Positions 26,672 through 35,305 of a stretch of 64,000 bases of DNA are shown here, piece by piece; within the stretch, counting starts at the first letter, position 1; each line of letters begins with the position of its first letter. The stretch is from Allohoeflea poritis (GTDB taxonomy: Bacteria > Pseudomonadota > Alphaproteobacteria > Rhizobiales > Rhizobiaceae), in the NCBI RefSeq assembly GCF_027889715.1, contig NZ_JAPJZH010000011.1, positions 1-64,000 of the forward strand. The letters run 5' to 3'. The translations under genes were made by a program, and so were the position numbers. The notes under the pieces are model-generated. The model was not told where the DNA came from. It worked only from the letters and a program-made list of their open reading frames with translations, and made no database searches.

Positions 26672-27664
26672 TCAGCGGGACCTGAAATTGTTGGCGGCTT
26701 CAATGCCCGCCTTCTGCTCTTCCGCAGTCAGACCCTGAAAGAAATCCTCAAGGCCGCGATCCTCGAGCCCGGCCCGGCGCGACAGAATATACCATTTGGC
26801 CGCCTCGATCGGGTCCGGCCGCGTGCCGATGGCGTGGATGTAGAGATGCGAAAGCCGGTTCTGCGCCATAACGTTACCGGTGTTGGCGGCACGCCGCATC
26901 CATCCGAACCCAGCTTCGTAGTCAACCTTCCCGCCGATTCCGTCAATCAGCCAGACGGCCAGATCAAGCTGCGCCGTGTCGAAGCCCGAACGCGCGGCCC
27001 GGATCATCCACATACGCGCGATCTGCGGATCCGCCTCCAGACCGGTGCCATAAGCGTAGATCTGCGCGAGCGCGAACTGGGCATCGGCGATGCCGCTCTC
27101 TGCCGCACTGGTCATATATGGCAGTGCTTTGTCGATGCCTTCCTTGCCCGGCTGATCGGTAATCAGCAGTTGTCCGTAGTTGAACTGGGCGGAGGAGTTT
27201 CCGGCATCGGCTGCCAGTTTCATCAATTCGAGCGCCTTGTCGCGATCGCCATCCACATGGCGTCCCTCAAGCAGCATCAACGCATATTTGAGCTGCGCGG
27301 CCGTGTCGCCGCCTTCAGCGGCATTGCCGTACCAGAAGGCCGCTTCCTTCATATCCCTGGGCACGCCGAGGCCGCGCGAATAGATCTCGGCAACCAGGGT
27401 TTGCGCCGCCGGATCGCCGAGCTTGGCCAGCGGCAAGGCCAGATTGAAAGCCGTCAGATAGTGGCCGCGCTGGAACGCGCCATAGGCGGCATCGCCTTCC
27501 TTGCCGGCCTCGGCAGGCTGCTGCAATGCATCGTCCTGCCCGGACGGTTCCGCCTGTAGCCCGTCGACGGCTTCTGCGGCGGGATCCTGCGCCGCCGCAA
27601 TCGCAGCGGCGGGCAGCAACGTCAGGCAGGAGCCGATCATGATCGCGGAAACGAATTTGCTCAT
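26672..27664 (-). CDS. Secreted Sel1/TPR-like repeat protein
   Basis: A 330-aa protein with a signal peptide (about residues 1-24, cleaved near AIAAA). It has at least six Sel1-like repeats, recognisable as AQTLVAEIYSRGLGVPRD, AQLKYALMLLEGR, AQFNYGQLL, AQFALAQIYAYGTGLEAD, AQLDLAVWLIDG and AQNRLSHLYIHAIG. Such solenoids bind partner proteins in the periplasm. It starts eight bases after the ThiE-like gene and is probably in one unit with it. The partner is unknown. Confidence 0.88.
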   Translation of the reverse strand: MSKFVSAIMIGSCLTLLPAAAIAAAQDPAAEAVDGLQAEPSGQDDALQQPAEAGKEGDAAYGAFQRGHYLTAFNLALPLAKLGDPAAQTLVAEIYSRGLGVPRDMKEAAFWYGNAAEGGDTAAQLKYALMLLEGRHVDGDRDKALELMKLAADAGNSSAQFNYGQLLITDQPGKEGIDKALPYMTSAAESGIADAQFALAQIYAYGTGLEADPQIARMWMIRAARSGFDTAQLDLAVWLIDGIGGKVDYEAGFGWMRRAANTGNVMAQNRLSHLYIHAIGTRPDPIEAAKWYILSRRAGLEDRGLEDFFQGLTAEEQKAGIEAANNFRSR

Positions 27665-27672
27665 TCGGTCTT

Positions 27673-28326
27673 CTAATCCTCAAACCGTGGCGCTTTTTCG
27701 TCGAGCAGCGCATTGGCTTCGGCAACGGCCATGGCCGCCTTGCCCGGGTCGGCGAATACCGCGCCGCGCAGTGCAACGAACTCGGCGCCGCTGCCCGCGA
27801 CGGCAACGACCGATCCGATCGATTGCCCGCCCATTATCATACATGGGATTTCCACCATCGATGCCCACCATTGGCCGAGTTCCAGATTCTTCGGGTGCGG
27901 ATCGGGCTTGATATCGCCTTCAAGCTTACCAAGGAATATATAGTCCGGCCGCAATTCGCCCAGCTCCAGCGCCGAGTGACGGTCCTTGGCACGGCCGCCG
28001 CCGACAATCATATCAGGCGTAAAGCGTTCCATTGCCTCGGCAACGGCATCAAGCCCGCCGGCAATATGCAGCCCGTCGGCTCTTGAACGGGCGGCCACGC
28101 GCGTGTCGCCCGCGATCAGCGCCGCCGCACCGCCGTCCTGTATGACAGGCACAAGAGCTTCGGCACGTTTCTGGAACGCGCGCTCGTCCTGACCGTATTG
28201 CGGCACGATGACCGAAGCGACATCGCCGCCGCGCAGCGCATCGCCGACCGCACGGCGCGCTTCGTCATCTTCCGGCATGTCCGGCGCGATCAGGACGATC
28301 CGGCACCTGTGTTCAACATCTGACAT
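27673..28326 (-). CDS. ThiE-like (thiamine phosphate synthase family) protein, divergent
   Basis: A 217-aa TIM-barrel protein from the ATG at 28326 (MSDVEHRCRIVLIAPDMPE); the open frame extends upstream but without a likely start. ThiE-like features are the GDTRVAARSRADGLHIAGG and VALRGAVFADPGKAAMAV segments. The canonical pyrophosphate-binding QLR.K motif of thiamine phosphate synthase is missing; the equivalent strand reads ASVIVPQYG. It may be a paralogue with another role. Upstream of the Sel1 gene and divergent from the permease gene. Confidence 0.75.
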   Translation of the reverse strand: MSDVEHRCRIVLIAPDMPEDDEARRAVGDALRGGDVASVIVPQYGQDERAFQKRAEALVPVIQDGGAAALIAGDTRVAARSRADGLHIAGGLDAVAEAMERFTPDMIVGGGRAKDRHSALELGELRPDYIFLGKLEGDIKPDPHPKNLELGQWWASMVEIPCMIMGGQSIGSVVAVAGSGAEFVALRGAVFADPGKAAMAVAEANALLDEKAPRFED

Positions 28327-28350
28327 TTGATCCCGCGCTGATTTGGCAAT

Positions 28351-28370
28351 GCCCGCTTTTTGGTGCGGGC
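28351..28370. other. Hairpin in the divergent ThiE-like/TauE gap
   Basis: GCCCGC (28351-28356) pairs with GCGGGC (28365-28370), with T-rich bases just beyond on the plus strand. It lies between two divergent starts, so it is either a leader hairpin or part of an operator. No TPP riboswitch motif is seen here. Confidence 0.35.
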
Positions 28371-28430
28371 CACTCGCTTTTTTCACCAAGTCCCGATAGA
28401 CCACACGCCACAAAGGATCAACTGCTTCAT

Positions 28431-29204
28431 ATGCCAACCGATTTGCTGTTCTACGCGGCGGCCGTGCCCGCCGTTATCCTCGTCGGCCTGTCGAAGGGCG
28501 GACTTGGCGGCGCATTCGCGCTGATGGGCGTACCGATCATGGCGCTGGTCATGCCGCCGGTCCAGGCGGCCGCCATCATGCTGCCGATCATGATCGTCAT
28601 GGACATGTTCAGCCTCTGGGTCTGGCGCAAGCACTGGGATCCGGCCACCCTCTGGGTCATGCTCCCGGGTGCGGTGATCGGCGTAGGCATCGGCTGGCTC
28701 ACCGCATCGATGGTTTCGGCAGGCCTTATCCGGCTGGTGGTCGGCATCATCGCGATCCTGTTTGTCTGCCGCTTCGCCTATGACCGTTACCGCACCCACA
28801 AGGGAAACCTGGCGCCGCCACAGCCGCAGAACCGCGTGAAAGGCACATTCTGGGCAACGATTTCAGGCTTCACCAGCTTCGTCACCCATGCGGGCGGGCC
28901 GCCATTCCAAGTCTACACATTGCCCCTGCGGCTCGATCCGAAAACCTATACCGGAACCAGCACGCGCTATTTCGCCATCGTCAACGCCATCAAGCTCGTG
29001 CCCTATTTCGCGCTTGGCCAGTTCGACGCCAGCAATCTGAAGACATCCGCACTGCTGCTGCCGCTCGCGCCGCTGGCGACGCTCTCGGGGGCCTGGGTGA
29101 TCAAGCGCATGCATCCGGAGATCTTCTATCCGCTGATGTACCTTATGATCACCGTCACCTCGATCAAGCTTGTTGCAGACGGCATAAATGCGTTAATGGG
29201 CTAA
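28431..29204 (+). CDS. TauE/SafE-family sulfite exporter-like permease
   Basis: A 257-aa polytopic membrane protein with about eight hydrophobic helices and the family's paired motifs: LVGLSKGGLGGAFALMGVP near the N-terminus and its repeat ISGFTSFVTHAGGPPFQVY in the second half. The family exports sulfite, sulfoacetate or other organosulfur anions, and the actual substrate cannot be read from sequence. It is followed 31 bases later by an acyl-CoA synthetase gene. Confidence 0.9.
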   Translation: MPTDLLFYAAAVPAVILVGLSKGGLGGAFALMGVPIMALVMPPVQAAAIMLPIMIVMDMFSLWVWRKHWDPATLWVMLPGAVIGVGIGWLTASMVSAGLIRLVVGIIAILFVCRFAYDRYRTHKGNLAPPQPQNRVKGTFWATISGFTSFVTHAGGPPFQVYTLPLRLDPKTYTGTSTRYFAIVNAIKLVPYFALGQFDASNLKTSALLLPLAPLATLSGAWVIKRMHPEIFYPLMYLMITVTSIKLVADGINALMG

Positions 29205-29235
29205 GAGCCCGCCTGTCGCCATCCGGGGGAGGAAC

Positions 29236-30882
29236 ATGACAGCAGATCCGTTCGAAACCGGTCTCGACCGCAATCCAGCCAATTACCAGCCGCTGACACC
29301 GCTCTCGCACCTCGCCCGCGCCGCGAGCGTGTACCCGGACCACACCGCCGTGATCCACGGCGACCTGCGAATGGACTACCGGACCTTCTATGCCCGGTCC
29401 CGGCAACTTGCCTCAAGCCTGGCGGCGCGTGGCATCGGCAAGGGCGATACGGTTTCCGTGATGCTTTCGAACACGCCGGCCATGCTCGAGGCGCATCACG
29501 GCGTGCCGATGACCGGCGCCGTCCTGCATTCCCTTAATACGCGCCTTGACGCCGCCATCATCGCCTTCCAGTTGGATCATGCCGATACCAGTATCCTCAT
29601 CGTCGACCGCGAGTTCTCCGCAGTCATGAAACAGGCGCTGGAAATCGCCAAGGTATCGCCGCTGGTAATCGATTATGACGACCCCGATTTCGGAACCGAC
29701 ACGCCGTTCCCGAAGGGCGAGTGCATCGGCACGGAAGACTATGAGGAATTCCTGTCCTCCGGCGATCCCGAATTCGATTGGCACAGGCCGGACGACGAGT
29801 GGGATTCGATCTCGCTCAATTACACATCCGGCACGACGGGCAATCCGAAAGGTGTTGTCTACCACCATCGCGGCGCCGCCCTGATGGGATATGCCAATGT
29901 CATCGCCTCCGGCATGGGGCGGCATCCGGTCTATCTGTGGACCCTGCCGATGTTTCATTGCAACGGCTGGTGTTTTCCCTGGACGCTCGGCGTGGTCGCC
30001 GGCACCCATGTGTGCCTGCGCTGGGTCCGCGCCGGCGCCATGTATGACGCCATAGCGCAACACCGCGTGACCCATCTGTGCGGCGCGCCGATCGTCATGG
30101 CCACGCTGCTCAACGCTCCGGACGGGGAAAAACGCGCTTTCGATCAGGCCGTCTCGTTCAATACGGCCGCGGCGCCGCCGCCCGAATCGGTGCTGGCGCA
30201 AATGTCGGAGGCCGGCTTCGAGGTCGTCCATCTCTACGGGCTAACCGAGACCTATGGACCTGCCGTCGTCAATGAATGGCACAGCGCCTGGGACGATCTC
30301 GATCCGCAGAGCCGCGTCGCGATGAAGGCGCGGCAAGGCGTGCGCTACACCGCGCTCGAAGGCCTGTCGGTGCGCGATCCGCAAACCATGGAACCGGTAC
30401 CGGCGGATGGCGAGACCATCGGCGAGGTGATGTTCCAGGGCAATATCGTCATGAAGGGCTATCTGAAGAACGAGGAGGCCAGCGCCGAGGCCTTCGCCGG
30501 CGGCTGGTTCCATTCCGGCGATCTCGGCGTCATGCATCCGGACGGCTACATCCAGTTGAAGGACCGCTCGAAGGACATCATCATTTCCGGCGGCGAGAAC
30601 ATTTCATCGATCGAGGTGGAAGATGCGCTTTACAAGCATCCGGCTGTCCAGGCGGCCGCCGTGGTGGCTAGGCCGGACGACAAATGGGGCGAGACGCCCT
30701 GCGCCTTCGTCGAGCTGAAACCGGGTCAAACGGCAAGCGAAGACGAGATGATCGAGCACTGCAGAACGCTTCTTGCGCGGTTCAAATGCCCGCGCCATGT
30801 CGTTTTCCAGGATCTTCCCAAGACATCGACCGGAAAGATCCAGAAATTCGTGCTGCGCGAGCAGGCAAAAAGCGCTGCCTGA
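29236..30882 (+). CDS. Medium/long-chain acyl-CoA synthetase (AMP-forming)
   Basis: A 548-aa adenylate-forming enzyme that activates fatty acids to acyl-CoA. All core motifs are intact: the phosphate loop YTSGTTGNPKG, VHLYGLTETYGP, WFHSGDLGVMHPDGY, KDIIISGGENISS and the catalytic C-terminal lysine in KTSTGKIQKF. It resembles AlkK-type ligases. A GGGGAGG ribosome-binding site precedes the ATG. A stable hairpin (30911-30950) follows the gene. Confidence 0.93.
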   Translation: MTADPFETGLDRNPANYQPLTPLSHLARAASVYPDHTAVIHGDLRMDYRTFYARSRQLASSLAARGIGKGDTVSVMLSNTPAMLEAHHGVPMTGAVLHSLNTRLDAAIIAFQLDHADTSILIVDREFSAVMKQALEIAKVSPLVIDYDDPDFGTDTPFPKGECIGTEDYEEFLSSGDPEFDWHRPDDEWDSISLNYTSGTTGNPKGVVYHHRGAALMGYANVIASGMGRHPVYLWTLPMFHCNGWCFPWTLGVVAGTHVCLRWVRAGAMYDAIAQHRVTHLCGAPIVMATLLNAPDGEKRAFDQAVSFNTAAAPPPESVLAQMSEAGFEVVHLYGLTETYGPAVVNEWHSAWDDLDPQSRVAMKARQGVRYTALEGLSVRDPQTMEPVPADGETIGEVMFQGNIVMKGYLKNEEASAEAFAGGWFHSGDLGVMHPDGYIQLKDRSKDIIISGGENISSIEVEDALYKHPAVQAAAVVARPDDKWGETPCAFVELKPGQTASEDEMIEHCRTLLARFKCPRHVVFQDLPKTSTGKIQKFVLREQAKSAA

Positions 30883-30910
30883 TCGCCAGATTACAAAAAA
30901 GGAAATTTGC

Positions 30911-30950
30911 GGAGCTGCTTTATGGGCGGTCAAACCGCCTCGGCAGTTCC
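30911..30950 (+). terminator. Two-tier hairpin after the acyl-CoA synthetase gene
   Basis: An outer stem GGAGCTGC (30911-30918) / GCAGTTCC (30943-30950) with one wobble encloses an inner stem GGCGGT (30925-30930) / ACCGCC (30934-30939). There is no T-run, so it may be a Rho-dependent or stability element rather than a true terminator. It faces the convergent DUF465 gene. Confidence 0.4.
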
Positions 30951-31012
30951 TCCTGCTAAGCCCGTATGTGCGATCGCCCGTTGCGAACGATCAGACCGGT
31001 CCCGTCTTGGCT

Positions 31013-31210
31013 CTAGTTGAGCTCCAGACTATCGGCGCCTGACATTTCCACGCGCAACCGTTCGATTTCATCTTTCACACGCAATTTACGCCGCTTGATT
31101 TCGCTGATTATCGCATCGTCGGATGAGGGATGACTTAGGGCCGAATGGAGTTCCTCTTCCAGAGCGCCGTGCTTTTTTTCCAGCGTTTCAAGACGAGCTT
31201 GGATTGCCAT
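31013..31210 (-). CDS. DUF465 (YdcH-like) small coiled-coil protein
   Basis: A 65-aa protein, MAIQARLETLEKKHGALEE start, with the DUF465 core EIKRRKLRVKDEIERLR. I chose the ATG at 31210 after an AAAAGGAG ribosome-binding site; the preceding TTG would add one residue. The family forms short helical hairpins of unknown role. It is divergent from a second DUF465 gene 223 bases away. Confidence 0.88.
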   Translation of the reverse strand: MAIQARLETLEKKHGALEEELHSALSHPSSDDAIISEIKRRKLRVKDEIERLRVEMSGADSLELN

Positions 31211-31433
31211 CAAACAACTCCTTTTCTTTGCCTGTCGCGCCGCCGATGGAGGCGGCGACTAAAGATTGTGCCATTAAAATATGGGTATTGTCGAAGATAT
31301 TTTTCAAGCTGGTGGATAACTTTGTGATGTTTCCTGTTTTGCGACCCTTCACAAAGTGGTAGAGCATGCGACAGGTCCCTTGTAAGGCCCGGCCTCAGGT
31401 GCCGGAGGCACACGCTGACAACGAGGAGATGGC

Positions 31434-31637
31434 ATGTCGGATCAGGAACAGGCCGAGCTGCGCCTAAAGGCCGCACGCTTGCGCCAGGAGCACGAAGATT
31501 ACGACGCCGCGATCAACGCGATGATAAAGGTTGGCTGCGACGCCCTGCAGATTCAGCGCATGAAAAAGAAAAAACTCGCGATCAAGGATAAAATTGCCAA
31601 AGTCGAAGACCAGATCATCCCTGATATCATTGCCTGA
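31434..31637 (+). CDS. Second DUF465 (YdcH-like) protein
   Basis: A 67-aa protein with the core IQRMKKKKLAIKDKIAKVED, clearly the same family as the divergent gene but only distantly similar, so this is not a recent duplication. A GAGGAG ribosome-binding site precedes the ATG. It lies 15 bases upstream of purE and is likely in one transcript with purE-purK. Confidence 0.88.
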   Translation: MSDQEQAELRLKAARLRQEHEDYDAAINAMIKVGCDALQIQRMKKKKLAIKDKIAKVEDQIIPDIIA

Positions 31638-31652
31638 AGGGGGAATTCGGTC

Positions 31653-32147
31653 ATGACCACGCCTAATCCGGTCGCCGTCATCATGGGCAGCCAGTCCGAC
31701 TGGCCGACGATGAAATTTGCCGCCGACACGCTGGACGCGCTCGACATCGGCTACGACGCGCTGATTATTTCGGCGCACCGCACACCGGACCGCATGGCCG
31801 AATTCGCCAGGGGCGCGCGCGACAAGGGGTATAAGACAATCATCGCCGGTGCGGGAGGGGCAGCGCATCTGCCCGGAATGACGGCATCCATGACACCACT
31901 GCCCGTCTTTGGCGTGCCTGTCCGGTCGAAGGCACTTTCGGGGCAGGACAGCCTGCTTTCGATTGTCCAGATGCCGGCCGGGATCCCCGTCGGAACGCTG
32001 GCGATCGGAGAAGCGGGCGCTGTCAACGCGGCTCTTCTTGCCGCCGCCGTTCTGGCGCTTTCGGACGAGGGCATCGCCGCGAGGCTCGATGAATGGCGCA
32101 CCAGTCGTTCGAACTCCGTGGCTCTGGAACCGAAAGACGAGGCCTGA
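31653..32147 (+). CDS. purE: 5-(carboxyamino)imidazole ribonucleotide mutase
   Basis: Moves the carboxyl group of N5-CAIR to C4 in de novo purine synthesis. The 164-aa class I PurE shows [38 protein letters not shown] and the [19 protein letters not shown] segment. Followed two bases later by purK, its usual partner. Confidence 0.97.
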   Translation: MTTPNPVAVIMGSQSDWPTMKFAADTLDALDIGYDALIISAHRTPDRMAEFARGARDKGYKTIIAGAGGAAHLPGMTASMTPLPVFGVPVRSKALSGQDSLLSIVQMPAGIPVGTLAIGEAGAVNAALLAAAVLALSDEGIAARLDEWRTSRSNSVALEPKDEA

Positions 32148-32149
32148 AC

Positions 32150-33211
32150 ATGTCCCATCACACCGTCGGCATCGTCGGCGGCGGGCAGCTTGGGCGCATG
32201 CTCGCCATGGCCGCCGCCCGTCTTGGACTTCACACGATCATTCTCGAGCCGCAGGACAAATGCCCGGCATCGCAGGTGGCCGGCAGCCAGATAACTGCTG
32301 CATATGACGACGCCGACGCACTCGATACGCTCGCGGTCCTCAGCGACGTCATCACCTACGAGTTCGAGAATGTGCCTGTGGAAGCGGCGCGGACGCTGGC
32401 CGAGAAGAAACCGGTCTTCCCGCCTCCCGCGGCGCTGGAGATTTCGCAGGACCGTCTGACGGAAAAGACGTTCCTGCGCGATTGCGGCATACCCACCGCC
32501 GATTTTGTCGCCGTGGACAGCCAGCTGGAGATCGACGAGGCGCTGACACGTCTCGGCGGCAGCGGCGTTCTGAAGACGCGGCGCCTCGGCTATGACGGCA
32601 AAGGCCAGCGCATCTTTCGGAGCCCAGAAGCCGATACGGCACATGCATTCGCCGAGCTCGGCTCCGTACCGCTGATCCTGGAAAGCCTCGTGCCGTTTGT
32701 GGCTGAGATCTCGGTCATCGCCGCCCGGTCGCCCAACGGCGCGATCGTCAGCTACGAACCCAGCCGCAACCACCATGCAGACGGTATATTGCGGCGCTCC
32801 ACGGTACCGGCGGGTTTGCCGCAAACGACGCTGGAAACGGCCAGGAGCCATGCCGCATCCGTTCTCGAACGGCTTGACTATGTCGGCGTTGCCGGCGTCG
32901 AATTCTTCGTGCTCGAAGATGGCGCCGTACTTGCGAATGAATTTGCGCCGCGGGTGCACAATTCCGGACACTGGACCGAGGCGGCCTGCGCCGTATCGCA
33001 GTTCGAACAGCATATGCGGGCGGTCTGCGGCCTGCCGCTGGGTTCCTGCGAGCGGCACAGCGACTGCGAAATGGAAAATCTGATCGGCGAGGACATCGAC
33101 CGCCTCGACAGCTTTCTTCAGCAGCCGGATACGGTCGTTCAGGTCTATGGAAAAACCGAAACCCGGCCGGGACGGAAGATGGGGCACGTCACGCGGCTGA
33201 TAAAGTCGTAA
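32150..33211 (+). CDS. purK: 5-(carboxyamino)imidazole ribonucleotide synthase
   Basis: ATP-grasp enzyme making N5-CAIR from AIR, bicarbonate and ATP, supplying PurE. The product is 353 aa from the ATG at 32150 (MSHHTVGIVGGGQLGRMLAM), two bases after the purE stop; a longer frame starts inside purE. ATP-grasp features are KTRRLGYDGKGQ, ILESLVPFVAEISVI and NEFAPRVHNSGHWTEAA. Confidence 0.97.
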   Translation: MSHHTVGIVGGGQLGRMLAMAAARLGLHTIILEPQDKCPASQVAGSQITAAYDDADALDTLAVLSDVITYEFENVPVEAARTLAEKKPVFPPPAALEISQDRLTEKTFLRDCGIPTADFVAVDSQLEIDEALTRLGGSGVLKTRRLGYDGKGQRIFRSPEADTAHAFAELGSVPLILESLVPFVAEISVIAARSPNGAIVSYEPSRNHHADGILRRSTVPAGLPQTTLETARSHAASVLERLDYVGVAGVEFFVLEDGAVLANEFAPRVHNSGHWTEAACAVSQFEQHMRAVCGLPLGSCERHSDCEMENLIGEDIDRLDSFLQQPDTVVQVYGKTETRPGRKMGHVTRLIKS

Positions 33212-33226
33212 ACGCCGCGCCGGCGG

Positions 33227-33255
33227 TTGACAGATTTCCGTGTTGCGTTTAAACG
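33227..33255 (+). promoter_or_regulatory. Near-consensus sigma-70 promoter of rpmJ
   Basis: TTGACA (33227-33232) and TAAACG (33250-33255) are separated by 17 bases, about 100 bases upstream of rpmJ and just after the purK stop. Confidence 0.6.
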
Positions 33256-33355
33256 CATGCGCAACGAATTGAGCGCGTCGAATGGCGCGCTTTTGGTTGT
33301 TTATGAGCTCGAAGGTTTGTCCAGCCAGACGGGCGCTGGCCAAGGATCCGGAACA

Positions 33356-33481
33356 ATGAAAATCAAGAACTCGCTTAAAGCGCTCAAATCACGCCATCGC
33401 GCAAACCGTCTGGTGCGCCGCAAGGGCCGTGTTTACATCATCAACAAGCAGAACCCCCGTTTCAAGGCACGGCAGGGCTGA
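33356..33481 (+). CDS. rpmJ: Ribosomal protein bL36 (zinc-free type)
   Basis: A 41-aa basic protein, [18 protein letters not shown] start and [12 protein letters not shown] end. The conserved cysteines of C+ L36 are absent, as is usual in alphaproteobacteria. The open frame extends upstream to 33227 but covers the promoter, so the ATG at 33356 is the real start. Confidence 0.97.
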   Translation: MKIKNSLKALKSRHRANRLVRRKGRVYIINKQNPRFKARQG

Positions 33482-33560
33482 CTTGCCGCGAGGGCCGTTG
33501 TTTCAACAGCTCACCAAAATTTGCCTTTGACCATCGGCGCGTGCGTCATATCTTTATGGC

Positions 33561-34181
33561 ATGCGCCGAATTCATTTGACGAAGACACCGACAAGAACTC
33601 TGGCGATTGCGCTTGTCGCAATGGTCGGATGCAACGCATCTGTCGCGCAGGAAAACTCCGCCGCAACCGATGAGGCGGAACCGGCGGTGGTTCAATCAAG
33701 GACCGAGCGCCTTGATGGCTACTTCCTGGAACTCAAGCGCGAGGCCGAACCGTCGAGTGCAAGACGCATCGCCGACCGGATCTGGGCCGAATGGCGCATA
33801 TCCGAAAGCGCGACGGCCAACCAGCTCATGGAATGGGCCAACGACGCCATCCGCGACAAGCGCTATTTCACCGCGCTTGACCTGCTGGATCAGGTGACAG
33901 TCCTCATGCCGGAATTCGCCGAGGGCTGGAACCGCAGGGCGACGCTGCATTACATCATGGACAACCACGCCAAATCGATGGCCGATATCAACATCGTCCT
34001 GCAGCTGGAGCCACGCCACTTCGGCGCGTTGATGGGAATGGCGTCCATTCTTTCGGCGGCAGGAAGCGATGAAGCCGCTCTCGGCACCTATCTCAAGGTG
34101 CTTGAAGTTTATCCGGCAATGCGCGAGGCTCAGGAGCACGTCGGGCAGCTGTCCGAAGAGCTTTCCGGCGACGAAATATAG
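33561..34181 (+). CDS. Exported TPR-repeat protein
   Basis: A 206-aa protein with an N-terminal signal sequence and a possible lipobox near VAMVGCNAS (cysteine 24). Two to three tetratricopeptide repeats lie at about residues 85-190: YFTALDLLDQVTVLMPEF, AEGWNRRATLHYIM, AKSMADINIVLQLEPRHFGA and AALGTYLKVLEVYP. Such proteins scaffold periplasmic complexes. Next to an alpha/beta hydrolase gene. Function unknown. Confidence 0.82.
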   Translation: MRRIHLTKTPTRTLAIALVAMVGCNASVAQENSAATDEAEPAVVQSRTERLDGYFLELKREAEPSSARRIADRIWAEWRISESATANQLMEWANDAIRDKRYFTALDLLDQVTVLMPEFAEGWNRRATLHYIMDNHAKSMADINIVLQLEPRHFGALMGMASILSAAGSDEAALGTYLKVLEVYPAMREAQEHVGQLSEELSGDEI

Positions 34182-34213
34182 CCTTTGCACGATATCGGGT
34201 TTGTAGCTTCGGG

Positions 34214-35305
34214 TTGGCCGCCGTGACAGTAACCATCTTGATCGCCCTCGGGACTGCAGTCGCCGGACTGATTCTTTACGCCTTGCTGCAAAGCCGGCGC
34301 ATCGAAAGACTCTATCCGCCCATCGGTGAGTTCGTCGATGTGGGCGGCTATCGCCTTCACGCGATGCATATACCTGCCGAAGACGGCGCCGATCTGCCGC
34401 CAATCGTCTTTCTGCACGGTGCCAGCGGGAATTTGCGCGATCAGGTTTCCGCCTTTCGCGACCGTCTTGAAGGGCGTGCCGAAATGCTTTTCGTCGACCG
34501 GCCGGGCCATGGCTGGTCGGAGCGCGGCGGCCCGGAAAACGCTTTTCCCGACGGTCAGGCTCGTGCGGTCGCCGAACTCATGAACCGCAAAGGCATTGCA
34601 CAAGCACTGATCGTCGGGCATTCCTTCGGCGGCGTTATCGCCGCCAACATGGCGCTGGAGCGGCCGCACAAAGTATCGGGCCTGCTGTTTCTCGCAACGG
34701 CCTCGCATCCATGGCCGGGCGGGATCGACTGGCACTACCACGCCGCGACCGCGCCAGTTGTCGGTCGCCTTGCAACATGGCTGCTTGCCATGCCTGCCGG
34801 CCTTCTGCGGATCGACATGGCCGCCCGAAACGTCTTCAGTCCGAACAGATACCCGCCGGACTACCTCGCGCGTTCGGGCACGGCTCTGATCCTCCGGCCC
34901 TGGACATTCCGTTACAATGCCTATGACGTCGCGAACCTCTATGACCATGTCGTCAAGGTCTCGCCGCGCTACCGGGAAATAGAAACACCGACCATCATCG
35001 TCACCGGAGACAACGACTATGTCGTATCACCGGACATTCATTCCGCCGCGCTTTCTGAGGCGATCGACGGCTCCGAACTCGTGCGCATAAAGGGCGTCGG
35101 CCACAAGCCTGATTACATTGCGACGGATCTGTGTGTTGCGGCGATGGAAAAACTCAGCGGCGTGGATAAGGACCTTGAAGCCATGGCGCGCGCACTGGAA
35201 GAAACACTCGCTTCGAATAGGGAAACGTCCAATCCGCCGCCGGCCGGCCGCAGGCGGCCGCTTGCAACCGATCAGATGCCGGTCATGCCGTCGGACCCGA
35301 TATAG
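34214..35305 (+). CDS. Membrane-anchored alpha/beta hydrolase
   Basis: An approximately 360-aa protein with an N-terminal membrane helix (about 5-25) and an alpha/beta-hydrolase fold: oxyanion FLHGASGN, DRPGHGWS, nucleophile elbow GHSFGG with S137, acid TGDNDYVV and histidine GVGHKPDY. Substrate unknown. The start is TTG at 34214 or GTG at 34223; neither has a strong ribosome-binding site. Its 3' end overlaps the convergent pyk gene by 34 bases. Confidence 0.86.
   Translation: MAAVTVTILIALGTAVAGLILYALLQSRRIERLYPPIGEFVDVGGYRLHAMHIPAEDGADLPPIVFLHGASGNLRDQVSAFRDRLEGRAEMLFVDRPGHGWSERGGPENAFPDGQARAVAELMNRKGIAQALIVGHSFGGVIAANMALERPHKVSGLLFLATASHPWPGGIDWHYHAATAPVVGRLATWLLAMPAGLLRIDMAARNVFSPNRYPPDYLARSGTALILRPWTFRYNAYDVANLYDHVVKVSPRYREIETPTIIVTGDNDYVVSPDIHSAALSEAIDGSELVRIKGVGHKPDYIATDLCVAAMEKLSGVDKDLEAMARALEETLASNRETSNPPPAGRRRPLATDQMPVMPSDPI

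Noticed and set aside
28327-28430. TPP riboswitch before the ThiE-like gene
   Set aside because: Only about 100 bases and one simple hairpin; none of the conserved TPP motif sequences are visible.
33227-33355. Longer rpmJ start within the 84-codon frame
   Set aside because: The upstream part covers a near-consensus promoter, and bL36 proteins of this type begin MKIKNSLK.
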